A stretch of DNA of 64,000 nucleotides. Source: Pseudomonas alkylphenolica. Lineage in GTDB: Bacteria; Pseudomonadota; Gammaproteobacteria; Pseudomonadales; Pseudomonadaceae. The stretch covers positions 4,963,501 to 5,027,500 of the forward strand of contig NZ_CP009048.1 in NCBI RefSeq assembly GCF_000746525.1. Direction: 5' to 3'. The notes below the pieces were generated by a model, which was not told where the DNA came from, ran no database searches, and was given only the letters and a program-made list of their open reading frames with translations. Position numbers and translations under genes: made by a program. Positions 19,601 through 30,675 of the stretch are shown here, one piece after another. Numbering within the stretch: the first letter of the stretch is position 1; each line of letters begins with the position of its first letter.

Positions 19601-20348
19601 CGTGCCCGCCACAGACACTGCACCCCGGATCACGCTTGACGCGCAACTCACGAAAGCGACTGCCCAGCGCATCGATCAGCAGCAAGCGCCCGACCAGTGG
19701 CTCACCGAAGCCGGCCAGAAGCTTGAGCGCTTCAAGGGCCTGCAAGCTGCCCACCAGACCTACCAGTGGACCGACGACCCCGGCTTCGCTACAGGTCAGC
19801 TCGGCGTCACTGCCATGACCATAGAGGCAGTGGTAGCAGGGGCTTTCAGGGCGACGCGGATCGAACACCGACAACTGCCCCTCCAGGCGAATCGCCGCAC
19901 CGCTGACCAACGGTTTGCCTTGTGCCACGCAAGTGGCATTGACCGCCTCGCGGGTGGCGAAATTGTCGGTGCAGTCGAGCACCAGGTCGACCGCCTGCAC
20001 AGCGGCCGTCAGGGAGTCTTCATCCAGAGCGCTACGGTGGGCAACCAGGCGCACCTCGGGGTTAATCGCCTGCAAGCGGTTCAACGCCGAGTCGACCTTG
20101 CTCAGCCCCACCGAGGCAGTGTCGTGCAGGACCTGACGCTGCAAATTGGTCAGGTCGACCGTGTCGAAATCCGCCAGGTGCAGTTCACCGACACCCGCCG
20201 CCGCCAGGTACAACGCCACGGGCGAACCCAGGCCACCGAGGCCGACGATCAATACCCGGCTGTCTTTGAGCCGCAGTTGCCCGTCGATATCGACCTGAGC
20301 CAGGAGGATCTGCCGGCTGTAGCGCAATAGTTCCTGATCACTCAGCAC
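19593..20348 (-). CDS. moeB: Molybdopterin-synthase adenylyltransferase
   Basis: A 251-residue E1-like (ThiF/MoeB) enzyme that adenylates the C-terminus of MoaD-type proteins in molybdenum cofactor synthesis. It has RYSRQILL at the start, the ATP-binding [19 protein letters not shown] near residue 35, and two CxxC zinc pairs (CYHC near 170 and CSVC at the C-terminus). It overlaps prmC by 7 bases and murI by 8. It could instead serve ThiS or another sulfur carrier; sequence alone does not decide. Confidence 0.92.
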   Translation of the reverse strand: MLSDQELLRYSRQILLAQVDIDGQLRLKDSRVLIVGLGGLGSPVALYLAAAGVGELHLADFDTVDLTNLQRQVLHDTASVGLSKVDSALNRLQAINPEVRLVAHRSALDEDSLTAAVQAVDLVLDCTDNFATREAVNATCVAQGKPLVSGAAIRLEGQLSVFDPRRPESPCYHCLYGHGSDAELTCSEAGVVGPLVGLVGSLQALEALKLLAGFGEPLVGRLLLIDALGSRFRELRVKRDPGCSVCGGHDD

Positions 20349-21172
20349 GACAGTCGCCCCAGGCTGATTCGTTCATGGCCGCCGAGATCGATGCGGCTTT
20401 CGATTTGTTCGAAGTCGTGCTGAGCCAGCAACTCGCGCACCGCTGCAGCCTGATCGTAACCGTGCTCGAGCAGCAACCAGCCACCCGCCTGCAGATGCGC
20501 AGGCGCCTGGCTGATGATCACACGCAGGTCGTCCAGGCCATCGGCCCCCGCCACCAGCGCGCTACTCGGTTCAAAGCGCACATCGCCCGCCACCAGGTGC
20601 GGATCTTCGGCAGCGATATATGGCGGATTGCTGATGATCAGATCAAAGCGCTCGCCCTTGAGAGCGTCGAACCAGTGGCTGCTGCGCACCTGGACATTGT
20701 TCAGTTGCAAGCGCTGGCGGTTGCGCTCGGCCAGGGACACAGCCTCAAGCACGCGGTCCACCGCCATGACCTGCCACTGCGCCCGCTCACTGGCCAGGGC
20801 CAGGGCAATGGCGCCGGTACCGGTGCCCAGGTCCAGCACGCGAACCGGGCTCAGCGGCAACAGCTCGAGGGCAGTCTCAACCAGCAGCTCGGTGTCCGGA
20901 CGCGGAATCAGGGTATGCGGTGCGACTTCCAGGTCCAGGTTCCAGAAACCTTGCTGCCCGAGGATGTAGGCCACCGGCTCGCCGCTACGGCGGCGCTGCA
21001 GGTACTCGGCGAAGACCAGCGCCGCTTCGCTGCTGACGATCCGCTCAGGCCAGGTGTGCAGATAACTGCGCGACTTGCCGATGGCGGCCGCCAACAGCAG
21101 CTCGACATCCAGGCGCGCGGTTGGCGAATCCGGTAGCTCCGCGGCGCGGAGCAGGCTGGCGATAATCGTCAT
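20342..21172 (-). CDS. prmC: Release factor glutamine methyltransferase
   Basis: A 276-residue SAM-dependent enzyme that methylates the glutamine of the GGQ motif in RF1 and RF2. The SAM-binding motif VLDLGTGTGAIALALA is near residue 112, and the catalytic NPPY (ISNPPYIAAEDPHL) near 182. It starts directly after the prfA stop codon (no spacing), so substrate and modifying enzyme are made together. Confidence 0.95.
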   Translation of the reverse strand: MTIIASLLRAAELPDSPTARLDVELLLAAAIGKSRSYLHTWPERIVSSEAALVFAEYLQRRRSGEPVAYILGQQGFWNLDLEVAPHTLIPRPDTELLVETALELLPLSPVRVLDLGTGTGAIALALASERAQWQVMAVDRVLEAVSLAERNRQRLQLNNVQVRSSHWFDALKGERFDLIISNPPYIAAEDPHLVAGDVRFEPSSALVAGADGLDDLRVIISQAPAHLQAGGWLLLEHGYDQAAAVRELLAQHDFEQIESRIDLGGHERISLGRLSC

Positions 21173-22255
21173 TTACTCACCCAGTGCAGCCAGTTGGTCA
21201 GCCTGATACTCGGCCAGCAGCGGTTCGATCACCGCGTCCACGCCACCGGCCAGGACATCATCGAGGGAATACAAGGTCAGGTTGATACGGTGATCCGTAA
21301 CCCGGCCCTGTGGATAGTTGTAGGTACGAATCCGCTCGGAGCGGTCGCCCGAGCCGACCAGCAGCTTACGCTCGCTGGCAATGGCATTCTGCGCAGCGCT
21401 GGTCTGCATGTCGTTGAGCTTGGCCGACAGCCAGGACATCGCCCGTGCACGGTTCTTGTGCTGGGAACGCTCTTCCTGACACTCGACCACAATACCTGTA
21501 GGCAAGTGGGTAATGCGCACCGCCGAGTCGGTCTTGTTGATGTGCTGACCACCGGCACCGGAGGCACGGTAGGTATCCACGCGCAGGTCGGCCGGGTTGA
21601 TCTCGATCGCCACATGCTCGTCGGGCTCGGGCAGTACCGCCACGGTGCAGGCCGAGGTGTGGATACGGCCCTGGGATTCGGTTTCCGGCACGCGCTGGAC
21701 ACGGTGGGCACCGGACTCGAACTTCAGTTTGCCATAGACATAGTCGCCCTCGACCCGGGCGATGATTTCTTTGTAGCCGCCGTGTTCGCCCTCGTTTTCC
21801 GAGAGAATTTCCAGGCGCCAGCCACGACGTTCGGCGTAGCGCGAATACATGCGGAACAGGTCGCCGGAGAAAATCGCCGCCTCGTCACCACCGGTACCGG
21901 CGCGAATTTCCAGGAACACGTTGCGCCCGTCGTTGGGATCCTTGGGCAGCAGCATGCGCTGCAGCTGGTTCTCCAGTTCGGCCAGTTGCTCCTTGGCTTC
22001 GCGCACTTCCTCTACGGCCATTTCGCGCAGGTCGGGATCGCTGTCCTTGAGCAGCGCCTGGGCACCGGCCAGGTCGTCCTGCACCTTGCGCCACTGGGCG
22101 TAAGCCGCAGCCACGGGCTCGACTTCGGCATATTCGCGGGAATAGGCGCGAAAGCGAGTCTGGTCGGAAATGACTTCAGCATCACCCAGCAGGGCGGTCA
22201 ATTCCTCGAAACGGTCCTGGAGGGTGTCCAGCTTATTGAGCAGCGACGCTTTCAT
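21173..22255 (-). CDS. prfA: Peptide chain release factor 1
   Basis: A 360-residue class I release factor recognising UAA and UAG. The GGQ motif occurs in [18 protein letters not shown], near residue 235. The PrmC target glutamine is in that motif. The length equals E. coli RF1 (360). The start overlaps the hemA stop by 4 bases (ATGA), indicating translational coupling. Confidence 0.97.
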   Translation of the reverse strand: MKASLLNKLDTLQDRFEELTALLGDAEVISDQTRFRAYSREYAEVEPVAAAYAQWRKVQDDLAGAQALLKDSDPDLREMAVEEVREAKEQLAELENQLQRMLLPKDPNDGRNVFLEIRAGTGGDEAAIFSGDLFRMYSRYAERRGWRLEILSENEGEHGGYKEIIARVEGDYVYGKLKFESGAHRVQRVPETESQGRIHTSACTVAVLPEPDEHVAIEINPADLRVDTYRASGAGGQHINKTDSAVRITHLPTGIVVECQEERSQHKNRARAMSWLSAKLNDMQTSAAQNAIASERKLLVGSGDRSERIRTYNYPQGRVTDHRINLTLYSLDDVLAGGVDAVIEPLLAEYQADQLAALGE

Positions 22256-23529
22256 TGCGGGGTTTTATCCGTCGAACCCTCATTGAGGGCAAAGAGTTCC
22301 TGAGCCATGGCCAACGCATCGAGGCGGCCTTCGGCAGAGAGCTTTTTCAGTTGCACACTGGGTGCATGGAGCAATTTGTTGGTCAGCCCGCGCGCCAGTT
22401 GCACCAGCACCTCTTCGGCGCTGCCACCATTGGCCAGCATGCGCTGGGCCTTTTGCAGTTCTTCGTCGCGCAGGCGTTCGCTCTGCTGACGGTATGCCTT
22501 GAGCACATCCACCGCCGCCAGCTCGCGCAGGCGCACCATGAAGTCTTCGGCGCCCACCGAGACCAGCTCTTCGGCGGCCTGGGCAGCGCCCTGGCGGCTC
22601 TTGAGATTCTCGGCGACCACGTCGTGCAGGTCATCGACGGTATACAGGTAGACGTCGTCCAGCTCACCGACTTCTGGCTCGATGTCGCGCGGCACCGCGA
22701 TATCGACCATGAAGATCGGCTTGTGCCGGCGCAGCTTCAGCGCACTTTCCACCGCGCCCTTGCCAAGGATCGGCAACTGGCTGGCTGTGGAGCTGATGAC
22801 GATATCGCTGTTGACCAGTTCCTGCGGAATATCCGCCAGCAACACCGCATGGGCACCAAATTGCTCGGCCAGGGTACTGGCCCGCTCCAGGGTGCGGTTG
22901 GCGACCACGATACGCCGTACGCCCTGCTCGTGCAGGTGCCGCGCCACCAGGGTGATGGTTTCGCCGGCGCCAATCAACAGCGCCTGGCTGCGACCCAGAT
23001 CGCTGAAGATCTGCTTGGCCAGGCTGACAGCGGCAAAAGCCACCGACACCGGGTTTTCGCCGATGGCGGTATCGGTGCGCACCTGTTTGGCGGCACTGAA
23101 AGTCGCCTGGAACAGCCGGCCAAGCAGCGGACCGATGGTCCCGGCTTCGCGCGCCACGGCGTAGGCAGACTTCATCTGCCCGAGAATCTGCGGCTCGCCA
23201 AGCACCAGCGAGTCGAGCCCGGACGCCACCCGCATCATGTGCCGGACCGCATCATGGTCCTCATGAATGTAGGCACTGGCGCGCAGTTCATCGAGGCTCA
23301 GCTTATGGTATTCGGCCAGCCAGCGCAGAATGCTCTCTGCTGCCAGGTGGTCCTGCTCTATATAGAGCTCGCTGCGGTTACAGGTCGAAAGGATCGCAGC
23401 CTCACGGCTGGCGGTCAGTCGGCAGAGCTGCTGCAAGGCGTCCACCAGCTGCTCAGGTGTAAACGCCACGCGCTCGCGTACGTCTACCGAGGCAGTCTTA
23501 TGGTTGATACCGAGGGCAAGAAAGGCCAT
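22252..23529 (-). CDS. hemA: Glutamyl-tRNA reductase
   Basis: A 425-residue NADPH-dependent enzyme making glutamate-1-semialdehyde, the first committed step of tetrapyrrole synthesis in this pathway. The catalytic cysteine is Cys50 in [11 protein letters not shown]. The NADPH domain begins near [17 protein letters not shown], residue 185. It heads the operon hemA-prfA-prmC-moeB-murI and is divergent from the TPR lipoprotein gene. The order hemA-prfA-prmC is widely conserved. Confidence 0.96.
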   Translation of the reverse strand: MAFLALGINHKTASVDVRERVAFTPEQLVDALQQLCRLTASREAAILSTCNRSELYIEQDHLAAESILRWLAEYHKLSLDELRASAYIHEDHDAVRHMMRVASGLDSLVLGEPQILGQMKSAYAVAREAGTIGPLLGRLFQATFSAAKQVRTDTAIGENPVSVAFAAVSLAKQIFSDLGRSQALLIGAGETITLVARHLHEQGVRRIVVANRTLERASTLAEQFGAHAVLLADIPQELVNSDIVISSTASQLPILGKGAVESALKLRRHKPIFMVDIAVPRDIEPEVGELDDVYLYTVDDLHDVVAENLKSRQGAAQAAEELVSVGAEDFMVRLRELAAVDVLKAYRQQSERLRDEELQKAQRMLANGGSAEEVLVQLARGLTNKLLHAPSVQLKKLSAEGRLDALAMAQELFALNEGSTDKTPQ

Positions 23530-23705
23530 GCAAGGTCGCTGATTATGACGAGAAGCCGATAATTGTCCTACTTCGCAGGTTTCAGAACAACCTCCGCTCG
23601 CTATTGTCTCTATAGTCTACCTCTACCGAGACCTTCGCTTATGGGTTTGCCCCGGCGCTTGTGTCATGATGATCCGACCGCCGGTAAGCCGCCCAAATCC
23701 TCATT

Positions 23706-25433
23706 ATGAATAGATCCTACGCGTTGTTCCTTGCCTTGGCCCTGCTCCAGGGCTGCCAGACCCTGGCCCCCGACTCGACGGATGCCCAGGCGCCTGCCCT
23801 CGATGCAGCACAAAAGCCGGCGGACAAGCCGGTGGTCTATGGGTCGTTTACCCAGGAAACCGTGTACAACCTGTTGAGTGCGGAACTGGCAGGCCAGCGC
23901 AATCGCTTTGATATAGCCCTGGACAACTATGTCAGTGAGGCAATCAAAACCCAGGATCCCGGCATTTCCGAGCGCGCCTACCGCATTGCCGAATACCTGG
24001 GCGCCGATCAATCCGCCCTGGATACCGCACTGATCTGGGCGAAAAACGCTCCGGACAACCTTGATGCGCAACGCGCTGCTGCCATCCAGCTGGCACGCGG
24101 CGGCCGCTACGACGACTCCATGGTCTATATGGAGAAAGTGTTGCAGGGCAAAGGCGACACCCATTTCGATTTCCTCGCCCTGTCGGCCGCCGAAACCGAC
24201 CAGGACACCCGCGACGGCCTGCAGAAGAGCTTCGATCGCCTGCTGCAGAAATACCCGGACAATGGCCAGCTGGTATTCGGCAAGGCCTTGCTTCTGCAGC
24301 AGGACGGTAATTCCCAGGCGGCACTGGACTTGCTTGAAGCGCATCCGCCCGAAGAAGGCGAGATCGCTCCGGTGCTGCTGCGCGCGCGCCTGCTGCAAAG
24401 CGTGGGCCGCGGTGAAGAAGCCCTGCCATTGCTGCAGAAAACCATCCGCCAGAACCCGGACGACAAGCGTCTGCGCCTGACCTACGCCCGCACCCTGGTG
24501 GAACAGGATCGCCTGGACGACGCCAAGGTCGAGTTTGCCAGCCTGCTTGAGCAATACCCGGATGACGACGAGCTGCGTTACTCCCTGGCGCTGATCTGCC
24601 TGGAAACCAAGAACTGGGATGAAGCGACCGGATACCTGCAAGAACTGATCGAGCGCGACAGCCACGTCGACTCGGCACACCTGAACCTGGGGCGCATCCA
24701 TGAAGAGCGCAACCAGCCGCAGGCAGCCCTGGACGAATACGCCCAGGTCGGACCGGGCAACGACTATCTGCCAGCACAACTGCGTCAGGCCGACATCCTT
24801 GTGGCCAATGGCCGTAGCACAGAAGCTTCACGGCGCCTGGCGCTGGCCCGCGACACCCAGCCGGACTACGTCATCCAGCTGTACCTGATCGAAGCCGAGG
24901 CACTGGGCAACAACGACAAGGATGCCCAGGCCCTGCAAGTGCTGGAACAAGCCCTGAAGCAGTATCCAGACGACAACAACCTGTTGTACACCCGCGCCAT
25001 GCTGGCCGAGAAGCGCAACGACCTGGCCCAGATGGAAAAGGACCTGCGCAGCATCATTGCCCGCGAGCCGGAAAACGCCATGGCCCTCAACGCCCTGGGC
25101 TACACCCTGGCCGACCGCACCACGCGCTATGCCGAAGCCAAGGCGCTGATCGACAAGGCTCACCAGATCAACCCGGACGACCCCGCGGTGCTCGACAGCC
25201 TGGGTTGGGTCAACTATCGCATGGGCAATCTCGACGAAGCCGAGCGCCTGCTGCGCCAGGCCCTGGAGCGCTTCCCCGACCACGAAGTCGCCGCGCACCT
25301 GGGCGAAGTGCTCTGGGCCAACGGCAAGCGCCGCGAAGCACGCCAGATTTGGGCCAAAGCTTTCGAAGCCCAACCCGACAGCCCTATCCTGCGCAAGACC
25401 GTCTTGCGCCTGACCGGTTCCGAGACTCTTTAA
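23706..25433 (+). CDS. TPR-repeat outer-membrane lipoprotein
   Basis: A 575-residue lipoprotein with signal peptide [17 protein letters not shown] (lipobox LLQGC, lipid Cys17) followed by a long array of tetratricopeptide repeats covering residues about 60-560. Repeats are recognisable in [26 protein letters not shown] and similar units. It matches the position and type of PA4667. Downstream lolB is only 4 bases away, so both lipoproteins and ispE form one operon. It probably acts as a scaffold in the envelope; a specific partner cannot be read from the sequence. Confidence 0.88.
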   Translation: MNRSYALFLALALLQGCQTLAPDSTDAQAPALDAAQKPADKPVVYGSFTQETVYNLLSAELAGQRNRFDIALDNYVSEAIKTQDPGISERAYRIAEYLGADQSALDTALIWAKNAPDNLDAQRAAAIQLARGGRYDDSMVYMEKVLQGKGDTHFDFLALSAAETDQDTRDGLQKSFDRLLQKYPDNGQLVFGKALLLQQDGNSQAALDLLEAHPPEEGEIAPVLLRARLLQSVGRGEEALPLLQKTIRQNPDDKRLRLTYARTLVEQDRLDDAKVEFASLLEQYPDDDELRYSLALICLETKNWDEATGYLQELIERDSHVDSAHLNLGRIHEERNQPQAALDEYAQVGPGNDYLPAQLRQADILVANGRSTEASRRLALARDTQPDYVIQLYLIEAEALGNNDKDAQALQVLEQALKQYPDDNNLLYTRAMLAEKRNDLAQMEKDLRSIIAREPENAMALNALGYTLADRTTRYAEAKALIDKAHQINPDDPAVLDSLGWVNYRMGNLDEAERLLRQALERFPDHEVAAHLGEVLWANGKRREARQIWAKAFEAQPDSPILRKTVLRLTGSETL

Positions 25434-25437
25434 GCCT

Positions 25438-26055
25438 ATGTTTTTGCGCCACTGCATCACCTTCAGCCTGATCGCCCTGCTCGCCGGTTGTGCCGGCTTC
25501 GGCTCCCGTGAAGCCCTCCAGGGCCAGGGCAGCCCACAATTGTGGCGCGAGCACAAACAACAGCTGAGCACCCTCGACGGCTGGCAGATCAACGGTAAGG
25601 TCGGGATCCGCGCGCCCAAAGATTCCGGCAGCGGTACCCTGTTCTGGCTGCAGCGCCAGGATTACTACGACATTCGCCTGTCCGGTCCGCTGGGCCGTGG
25701 CGCCGCACGCCTGACCGGTCGCCCGGGCGGGGTTGTGCTTGAGGTTGCCAACCAGGGCCGCTTCGAAGCGAAAAACCCGGAGGCCTTGCTCGCAGAACAG
25801 CTCGGCTGGGAATTGCCGGTATCGCACCTGGTCTGGTGGGTACGCGGCCTGCCCGCACCGGACAGCAAGAGCCAGCTGACCCTGGGCCGCGACAGCCGCC
25901 TGGCCAGCCTCAAGCAGGATGGCTGGGACGTACAGTACCTGAGCTATACCGAGCAGAACGGCTACTGGCTGCCCGAGCGCCTCAAGCTGCACGGGCAAAA
26001 TATCGACGTGACCCTGGTGGTCAAGGACTGGCAGCCGCGCCAGCTGGGGCACTGA
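25438..26055 (+). CDS. lolB: Outer-membrane lipoprotein receptor LolB
   Basis: A 205-residue lipoprotein that accepts lipoproteins from LolA and inserts them into the outer membrane. The signal peptide is [18 protein letters not shown] with lipobox LLAGC. The mature part contains [12 protein letters not shown] and [18 protein letters not shown], typical of the LolB beta-barrel-like fold. It sits between the TPR lipoprotein (4-base gap) and ispE (1-base gap), an arrangement conserved in pseudomonads. Confidence 0.95.
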   Translation: MFLRHCITFSLIALLAGCAGFGSREALQGQGSPQLWREHKQQLSTLDGWQINGKVGIRAPKDSGSGTLFWLQRQDYYDIRLSGPLGRGAARLTGRPGGVVLEVANQGRFEAKNPEALLAEQLGWELPVSHLVWWVRGLPAPDSKSQLTLGRDSRLASLKQDGWDVQYLSYTEQNGYWLPERLKLHGQNIDVTLVVKDWQPRQLGH

Positions 26056-26056
26056 T

Positions 26057-26902
26057 ATGACCCAGCTGACCCTGCCGGCCCCGGCCAAGCTCAACCTGAT
26101 GCTGCACATTCTTGGTCGCCGTGCCGATGGCTACCACCTGCTGGAAACCCTCTTCCAGTTTCTCGACTATGGCGATGAGCTGTCGTTTGCCGTGCGCGAA
26201 GACGGCGAAATCCGCCTGCACAGCGACATCGAAGGCGTCCCCCATGACAGCAACCTGATCGTCAAGGCCGCCCGTAAACTGCAGGCCCTGAGCGGCTGCA
26301 AGCAAGGCGCCGACATCTGGCTGAAAAAAATCCTGCCCATGGGCGGCGGCATCGGCGGTGGCAGTTCGGATGCCGCCACCACCCTGCTCGGCCTCAATCA
26401 CCTGTGGCAGCTCGGTTGCAGCGAAGACCAACTGGCAGAACTGGGCCTGAGCCTGGGCGCCGACGTGCCGGTTTTCGTCCGTGGCCACGCGGCATTCGCC
26501 GAAGGCGTCGGCGAGATCCTCACCCCGGCAGACCCGGAAGAACCCTGGTATGTCGTGCTGGTGCCACAAGTATTTGTAAGTACAGCAGAAATTTTTTCAC
26601 ATCCGCAGTTGACACGTGATTCCTTGCCCCTTAAGATGCGCCCCGTTCCCAAGGGAAACAGTCGAAATGACTGCCAACCGGTAGTAGAGCAGAGTTACCC
26701 AGAAGTACGTAACTCACTGAGTTTGCTAAGCAAATTCACTGATGCTAGGCTCACCGGAACTGGAAGTTGTGTGTTTGGGGCCTTCCCAAGCAAAGCTGAA
26801 GCTGATAAAGTTTTGGCCCTTCTTGCAGATACCCAAACAGGATTTGTAGCAAAGGGAAGCAACATTTCAATGTTGCATCGCAAGCTGCAAAGTCTGCTCT
26901 AG
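26057..26902 (+). CDS. ispE: 4-diphosphocytidyl-2-C-methyl-D-erythritol kinase
   Basis: A 281-residue GHMP kinase of the MEP isoprenoid pathway. The ATP-binding glycine motif [18 protein letters not shown] is near residue 94, and the C-terminal [10 protein letters not shown] near 233. The start overlaps no neighbour but is one base after lolB. From about codon 169 (base 26561) the codon usage changes abruptly to AT-rich, otherwise rare codons (GTA, AGT, ACA, CTA, AGG, GGA, TTT), although the protein remains full-length and family-like. This part holds a strong sigma-70-like promoter (26609-26637) pointing to tRNA-Gln and prs. Confidence 0.95.
   Translation: MTQLTLPAPAKLNLMLHILGRRADGYHLLETLFQFLDYGDELSFAVREDGEIRLHSDIEGVPHDSNLIVKAARKLQALSGCKQGADIWLKKILPMGGGIGGGSSDAATTLLGLNHLWQLGCSEDQLAELGLSLGADVPVFVRGHAAFAEGVGEILTPADPEEPWYVVLVPQVFVSTAEIFSHPQLTRDSLPLKMRPVPKGNSRNDCQPVVEQSYPEVRNSLSLLSKFTDARLTGTGSCVFGAFPSKAEADKVLALLADTQTGFVAKGSNISMLHRKLQSLL
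26609..26637 (+). promoter_or_regulatory. Sigma-70-like promoter inside ispE for tRNA-Gln/prs
   Basis: TTGACA (26609-26614), 17-base spacer, TAAGAT (26632-26637), followed by the GC-rich stretch GCGCCCCG typical of the discriminator of stable-RNA promoters. Transcription would start near 26644, about 290 bases before the tRNA. Confidence 0.7.
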
Positions 26903-26906
26903 GAAT

Positions 26907-26923
26907 CGAGTACAAGGTACTCG
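26907..26923 (+). other. Small perfect hairpin before tRNA-Gln
   Basis: CGAGTAC-AAG-GTACTCG, seven pairs and a three-base loop, between the ispE stop and the tRNA. It might be a processing signal for the tRNA 5' leader. Confidence 0.5.
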
Positions 26924-26936
26924 CAGCAACAAATAC

Positions 26937-27011
26937 AGGGGCGTCGCCAAGCGGTAAGGCAGCAGGTTTTGATCCTGCCATGCGTTGGTTCGAATCCAGC
27001 CGCCCCTGCCA
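26937..27011 (+). tRNA. tRNA-Gln (anticodon TTG)
   Basis: A 75-base cloverleaf. The acceptor AGGGGCG pairs with CGCCCCT, followed by discriminator G and encoded CCA. The anticodon stem GCAGG/CCTGC closes the loop TTTTGAT, giving TTG. The T-arm GGTTCGAATCC is intact. It lies between ispE and prs as in other pseudomonads. Confidence 0.97.
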
Positions 27012-27059
27012 TTTTCCTTATACTCATCCAGGTATACCCTCAGCCTTCAGGTACTGCGC

Positions 27060-28001
27060 GTGTCCAAGATGATGGTCTTTACGGGGAACGCTAACCCCGA
27101 TCTGGCTCGGCGTGTCGTACGTCAGCTGCATATCCCTCTCGGTGACGTCTCTGTCGGTAAATTCTCCGACGGCGAAATCAGCACTGAGATCAATGAAAAT
27201 GTTCGCGGTAAAGACGTTTTCATTATTCAGCCGACTTGCGCGCCAACCAACGATAATCTGATGGAACTGGTAGTGATGGCTGATGCCTTCCGCCGCTCCT
27301 CAGCGTCTCGAATCACTGCCGTGATTCCTTACTTCGGATATGCCCGCCAGGATCGCCGTCCGCGTTCGGCGCGTGTAGCTATCAGCGCCAAAGTCGTCGC
27401 TGACATGCTCACCGTCGTTGGTATCGACCGTGTTCTCACTGTCGACCTGCACGCTGACCAGATCCAGGGTTTCTTCGATATTCCGGTAGATAACATCTAC
27501 GGCTCCCCCGTTCTGGTGGATGACATCGAAGACCAGCGTTTCGAGAATCTCATGATCGTGTCCCCGGACATCGGCGGCGTTGTGCGTGCACGTGCTGTTG
27601 CCAAGTCCCTGGGCGTCGATCTGGGTATCATCGACAAACGCCGTGAAAAGGCCAATCACTCCGAAGTGATGCACATCATCGGCGACGTCGAAGGACGTAC
27701 CTGTATTCTCGTCGACGACATGGTCGATACCGCCGGCACCCTGTGCCATGCGGCCAAGGCCCTGAAAGAACACGGCGCTGCCAAGGTTTACGCCTACTGC
27801 ACGCACCCTGTCCTGTCGGGTCGGGCGATCGAGAATATCGAGAACTCCGTGCTGGACGAACTGGTGGTTACCAATACCATCCCGTTGTCCGCAGCCGCAC
27901 AAGCCTGTGACCGTATCCGTCAACTGGATATCGCACCGGTAGTTGCTGAAGCGGTTCGCCGCATCAGCAATGAAGAATCGATCAGCGCGATGTTCCGCTG
28001 A
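27060..28001 (+). CDS. prs: Ribose-phosphate pyrophosphokinase
   Basis: A 313-residue PRPP synthetase. It makes PRPP from ribose-5-phosphate and ATP for purine, pyrimidine, NAD, histidine and tryptophan synthesis. Motifs: [10 protein letters not shown] near residue 33, the flexible loop [13 protein letters not shown] near 97, and the PRPP loop [11 protein letters not shown] near 219. The start is GTG at 27060 (protein begins [13 protein letters not shown], read as Met), with CAGG 10 bases upstream; the following ATGs at 27069/27072 would trim three or four residues. A strong terminator follows. Confidence 0.95.
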   Translation: MSKMMVFTGNANPDLARRVVRQLHIPLGDVSVGKFSDGEISTEINENVRGKDVFIIQPTCAPTNDNLMELVVMADAFRRSSASRITAVIPYFGYARQDRRPRSARVAISAKVVADMLTVVGIDRVLTVDLHADQIQGFFDIPVDNIYGSPVLVDDIEDQRFENLMIVSPDIGGVVRARAVAKSLGVDLGIIDKRREKANHSEVMHIIGDVEGRTCILVDDMVDTAGTLCHAAKALKEHGAAKVYAYCTHPVLSGRAIENIENSVLDELVVTNTIPLSAAAQACDRIRQLDIAPVVAEAVRRISNEESISAMFR

Positions 28002-28038
28002 GGGTTTTGCCCTCGCGAACCTTTCGTTGACGAAAAGC

Positions 28039-28076
28039 GCCCCGCCCCAACACCTGTTGTTGGGGCGGGGCTTTTT
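28039..28076 (+). terminator. Rho-independent terminator after prs
   Basis: Stem GCCCCGCCCCAACA with TGTTGGGGCGGGGC, 14 perfect pairs and a five-base loop, followed by TTTTT. One of the strongest terminators in the window. Confidence 0.96.
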
Positions 28077-28138
28077 GCCCACCCCGTTTGGCGCTGGTCG
28101 CAAACGCCTGCGGGAGATGGCTATTTTGGAGATACAAA

Positions 28139-28738
28139 ATGACTGATTTCATCCTGAACGCCCAAGCGCGTACCGACCTGGGGAAAGGTGCGAGCCGCCG
28201 CCTGCGTCGTCTCGCCGCCCAAGTCCCTGCCGTTGTATACGGCGGCGACAAAGAGCCAGCTTCCATCACCATGCTGGCTAAAGAAGTTGCCAAGCTGTTC
28301 GAAAACGAAGCTGCTTACAGCCACGTTATCGAGCTGAACATCGACGGCAAGAAAGAAAACGTCGTTGTTAAAGCCATGCAGCGTCACCCAGCCAAGCAGT
28401 TCATCATGCACGCTGACTTCGTCCGCGTTGTTGCTGGCCAGAAACTGACCGCTATCGTTCCTGTGCACTTCATCAACGAAGAAGCTCCGGTCAAGAAAGG
28501 CGGCGAAATCTCCCACGTAGTGGCTGAGATCGAAGTTTCCTGCGAAGCCAAAGACCTGCCTGAGTTCATCGAAGTCGACCTGGCCAAAGCCGAAGTCGGC
28601 ACCATCATTCACCTGTCGGACCTCAAAGCTCCGAAAGGCGTTGAGTTCGTTGCTCTGGCCCACGGTGATGACAAAGCTGTTGCCAACGTTCACGCTCCGC
28701 GTGTTGCGCCTGAAGCTGCAGAAGGCGCTGCCGAGTAA
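28139..28738 (+). CDS. rplY: 50S ribosomal protein L25 (CTC type)
   Basis: A 199-residue L25 with the extra C-terminal TL5/CTC domain, which is absent from the 94-residue E. coli form. It binds 5S rRNA. The N-terminal part [21 protein letters not shown] is the 5S-binding domain, and the acidic second domain runs from about residue 95. TTTTGGAG lies 8 bases before the ATG. Codon usage is strongly biased to highly expressed codons. It is followed by pth and ychF, the classical order. Confidence 0.95.
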   Translation: MTDFILNAQARTDLGKGASRRLRRLAAQVPAVVYGGDKEPASITMLAKEVAKLFENEAAYSHVIELNIDGKKENVVVKAMQRHPAKQFIMHADFVRVVAGQKLTAIVPVHFINEEAPVKKGGEISHVVAEIEVSCEAKDLPEFIEVDLAKAEVGTIIHLSDLKAPKGVEFVALAHGDDKAVANVHAPRVAPEAAEGAAE

Positions 28739-28815
28739 TCTACTCAGCACGCCGGCGTTGATCGGGTTACAGTGCCCCGCACTGTAACCCCCAACTCCAA
28801 GGAAGAGCCCCTGAC

Positions 28816-29400
28816 GTGACCGCCATCCAACTGATCGTCGGCCTGGGAAACCCTGGCCCCGAATACGAACAGACCCGGCATAACGCAGGGGCTCTTTTCG
28901 TAGAACGCATTGCCAGCGCCCAGCGTGTCAATCTGACTGCTGACCGCAAGTATTTCGGCCTGACGGCTAAATTCAGCCATCAGGGCAAAGACGTTCGTCT
29001 ACTGATTCCGACCACCTACATGAACCGCAGCGGCCAGGCCGTTGCCGCACTGGCGAACTTTTTCCGCATCCCGCCAGATGCCATCCTGGTGGCCCACGAC
29101 GAACTCGACCTGCCCCCTGGCGTCGCCAAGCTCAAGAAAGGCGGCGGCCATGGTGGGCACAACGGCCTGCGCGACATCATTGCGCAGCTCGGCAACAACC
29201 AAGACTTTCACCGTCTGCGGCTTGGCATCGGCCACCCGGGTGACAGCAGCAGGGTCTCCGGTTTTGTCCTGGGCAAGGCGCCGCGCGCCGAACAGGAAAA
29301 GCTGGACGCCAGTATCGATTTTGCCCTCGGCGTGCTGCCGGACATCCTCGCCGGCGACTGGACGCGTGCGATGAGAGAGCTGCACAGCCAGAAGGCCTGA
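28816..29400 (+). CDS. pth: Peptidyl-tRNA hydrolase
   Basis: A 194-residue enzyme recycling peptidyl-tRNA that dropped off ribosomes. Catalytic His is in TRHNAG (near residue 20), with HDELDLPPG near 94 and [13 protein letters not shown] near 107. The start is GTG at 28816, preceded by AAGGAAGAG; no in-frame ATG gives the conserved IGLGNPG-type N-terminus. It is 21 bases upstream of ychF. Confidence 0.96.
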   Translation: MTAIQLIVGLGNPGPEYEQTRHNAGALFVERIASAQRVNLTADRKYFGLTAKFSHQGKDVRLLIPTTYMNRSGQAVAALANFFRIPPDAILVAHDELDLPPGVAKLKKGGGHGGHNGLRDIIAQLGNNQDFHRLRLGIGHPGDSSRVSGFVLGKAPRAEQEKLDASIDFALGVLPDILAGDWTRAMRELHSQKA

Positions 29401-29421
29401 CTCCACGAAGAGGGATTCACC

Positions 29422-30522
29422 ATGGGTTTCAATTGCGGCATCGTCGGTCTGCCCAACGTCGGCAAGTCCACCCTGTTCAACGCCTTGACCAAATCCGGTA
29501 TCGCGGCTGAGAACTTCCCCTTCTGCACCATCGAGCCGAACAGCGGCATCGTGCCGATGCCTGATGCGCGTCTGGATGCGCTGGCGGCCATCGTCAAGCC
29601 GAACCGCGTGCTGCCGACCACCATGGAATTCGTCGACATCGCCGGCCTGGTTGCCGGTGCCTCGAAAGGTGAAGGCCTGGGCAACAAGTTCCTGGCCAAC
29701 ATCCGCGAAACCGACGCCATTGCTCACGTGGTGCGCTGCTTCGAAGACGAGAACGTGATTCACGTCTCCAACAGCGTCGACCCCAAGCGCGACATCGAGA
29801 TCATCGACCTGGAACTGATCTTCGCCGACCTCGACAGCTGCGAGAAGCAACTGCAGAAGGTTGCGCGTAACGCCAAGGGCGGCGACAAGGATGCCCTGGC
29901 CCAGAAAGCCATCCTCGAAAAACTGATCCCGCACTTCACCGAAGGCAAGCCTGCGCGCAGCCTGATGAAGAGCATGGCTGACGACGAGAAGGCACTGATC
30001 CGTGGCTTCCACCTGCTGACCAGCAAGCCGGTGATGTACATCGCCAACGTTGCTGAAGACGGCTTCGAGAACAACCCGCACCTGGACATCGTGCGCGCCA
30101 TCGCCGAAGAAGAAGGCGCTGTCGTGGTACCGGTGTGCAACAAGATCGAAGCGGAAATCGCCGAGCTCGACGAAGGCGAAGAAAAGGACATGTTCCTCGA
30201 GGCCCTGGGCCTGGAAGAGCCCGGCCTTAACCGCGTGATCCGCGCAGGCTACGGCCTGCTCAACCTGCAGACCTACTTCACTGCCGGTGTTCAGGAAGTC
30301 CGCGCCTGGACCGTGCGTGTCGGCGCCACCGCCCCTCAGGCGGCAGGCGTGATCCACACCGACTTCGAGAAAGGCTTCATCCGTGCCGAAGTGGTCGCCT
30401 ATGACGACTTCATCCAGTACAAGGGTGAAGGCGGTGCGAAAGAAGCCGGCAAATGGCGTCTGGAAGGCAAGGACTACATCGTCAAGGACGGTGATGTGAT
30501 GCACTTCCGCTTTAACGTCTAA
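29422..30522 (+). CDS. ychF: Redox-regulated ATPase YchF (Obg family)
   Basis: A 366-residue nucleotide-binding protein of the OLA1/YchF branch, which prefers ATP and associates with ribosomes. The P-loop [14 protein letters not shown] is at residues 8-21, the G3 motif [10 protein letters not shown] near 69, and a C-terminal TGS-type domain ends ...[16 protein letters not shown] lies 8 bases upstream. It closes the rplY-pth-ychF operon, ending at a terminator 37 bases later. Confidence 0.95.
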   Translation: MGFNCGIVGLPNVGKSTLFNALTKSGIAAENFPFCTIEPNSGIVPMPDARLDALAAIVKPNRVLPTTMEFVDIAGLVAGASKGEGLGNKFLANIRETDAIAHVVRCFEDENVIHVSNSVDPKRDIEIIDLELIFADLDSCEKQLQKVARNAKGGDKDALAQKAILEKLIPHFTEGKPARSLMKSMADDEKALIRGFHLLTSKPVMYIANVAEDGFENNPHLDIVRAIAEEEGAVVVPVCNKIEAEIAELDEGEEKDMFLEALGLEEPGLNRVIRAGYGLLNLQTYFTAGVQEVRAWTVRVGATAPQAAGVIHTDFEKGFIRAEVVAYDDFIQYKGEGGAKEAGKWRLEGKDYIVKDGDVMHFRFNV

Positions 30523-30558
30523 GCCGTCTGCGGGCCCTGCCGGGCTCCGATGCACACA

Positions 30559-30598
30559 AAACCCCTTGAGGATATCCGCCTCAAGGGGTTTTTCTTTT
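30559..30598 (+). terminator. Rho-independent terminator after ychF
   Basis: AAACCCCTTGAG pairs with CTCAAGGGGTTT around a nine-base loop, followed by TTCTTTT. Confidence 0.92.
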
Positions 30599-30675
30599 CC
30601 ATTGAGCCGCGTCAGGTCCCTCTGAGACCACCCTGTCTATACTCAGATCCACTTTCACTGACGAGGTATCGGCGC

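Noticed and set aside
26561..26902. A frameshift or foreign insertion in ispE
   Set aside because: The frame is continuous to a normal length, and [10 protein letters not shown] near the C-terminus is the expected GHMP motif; only codon usage changes.
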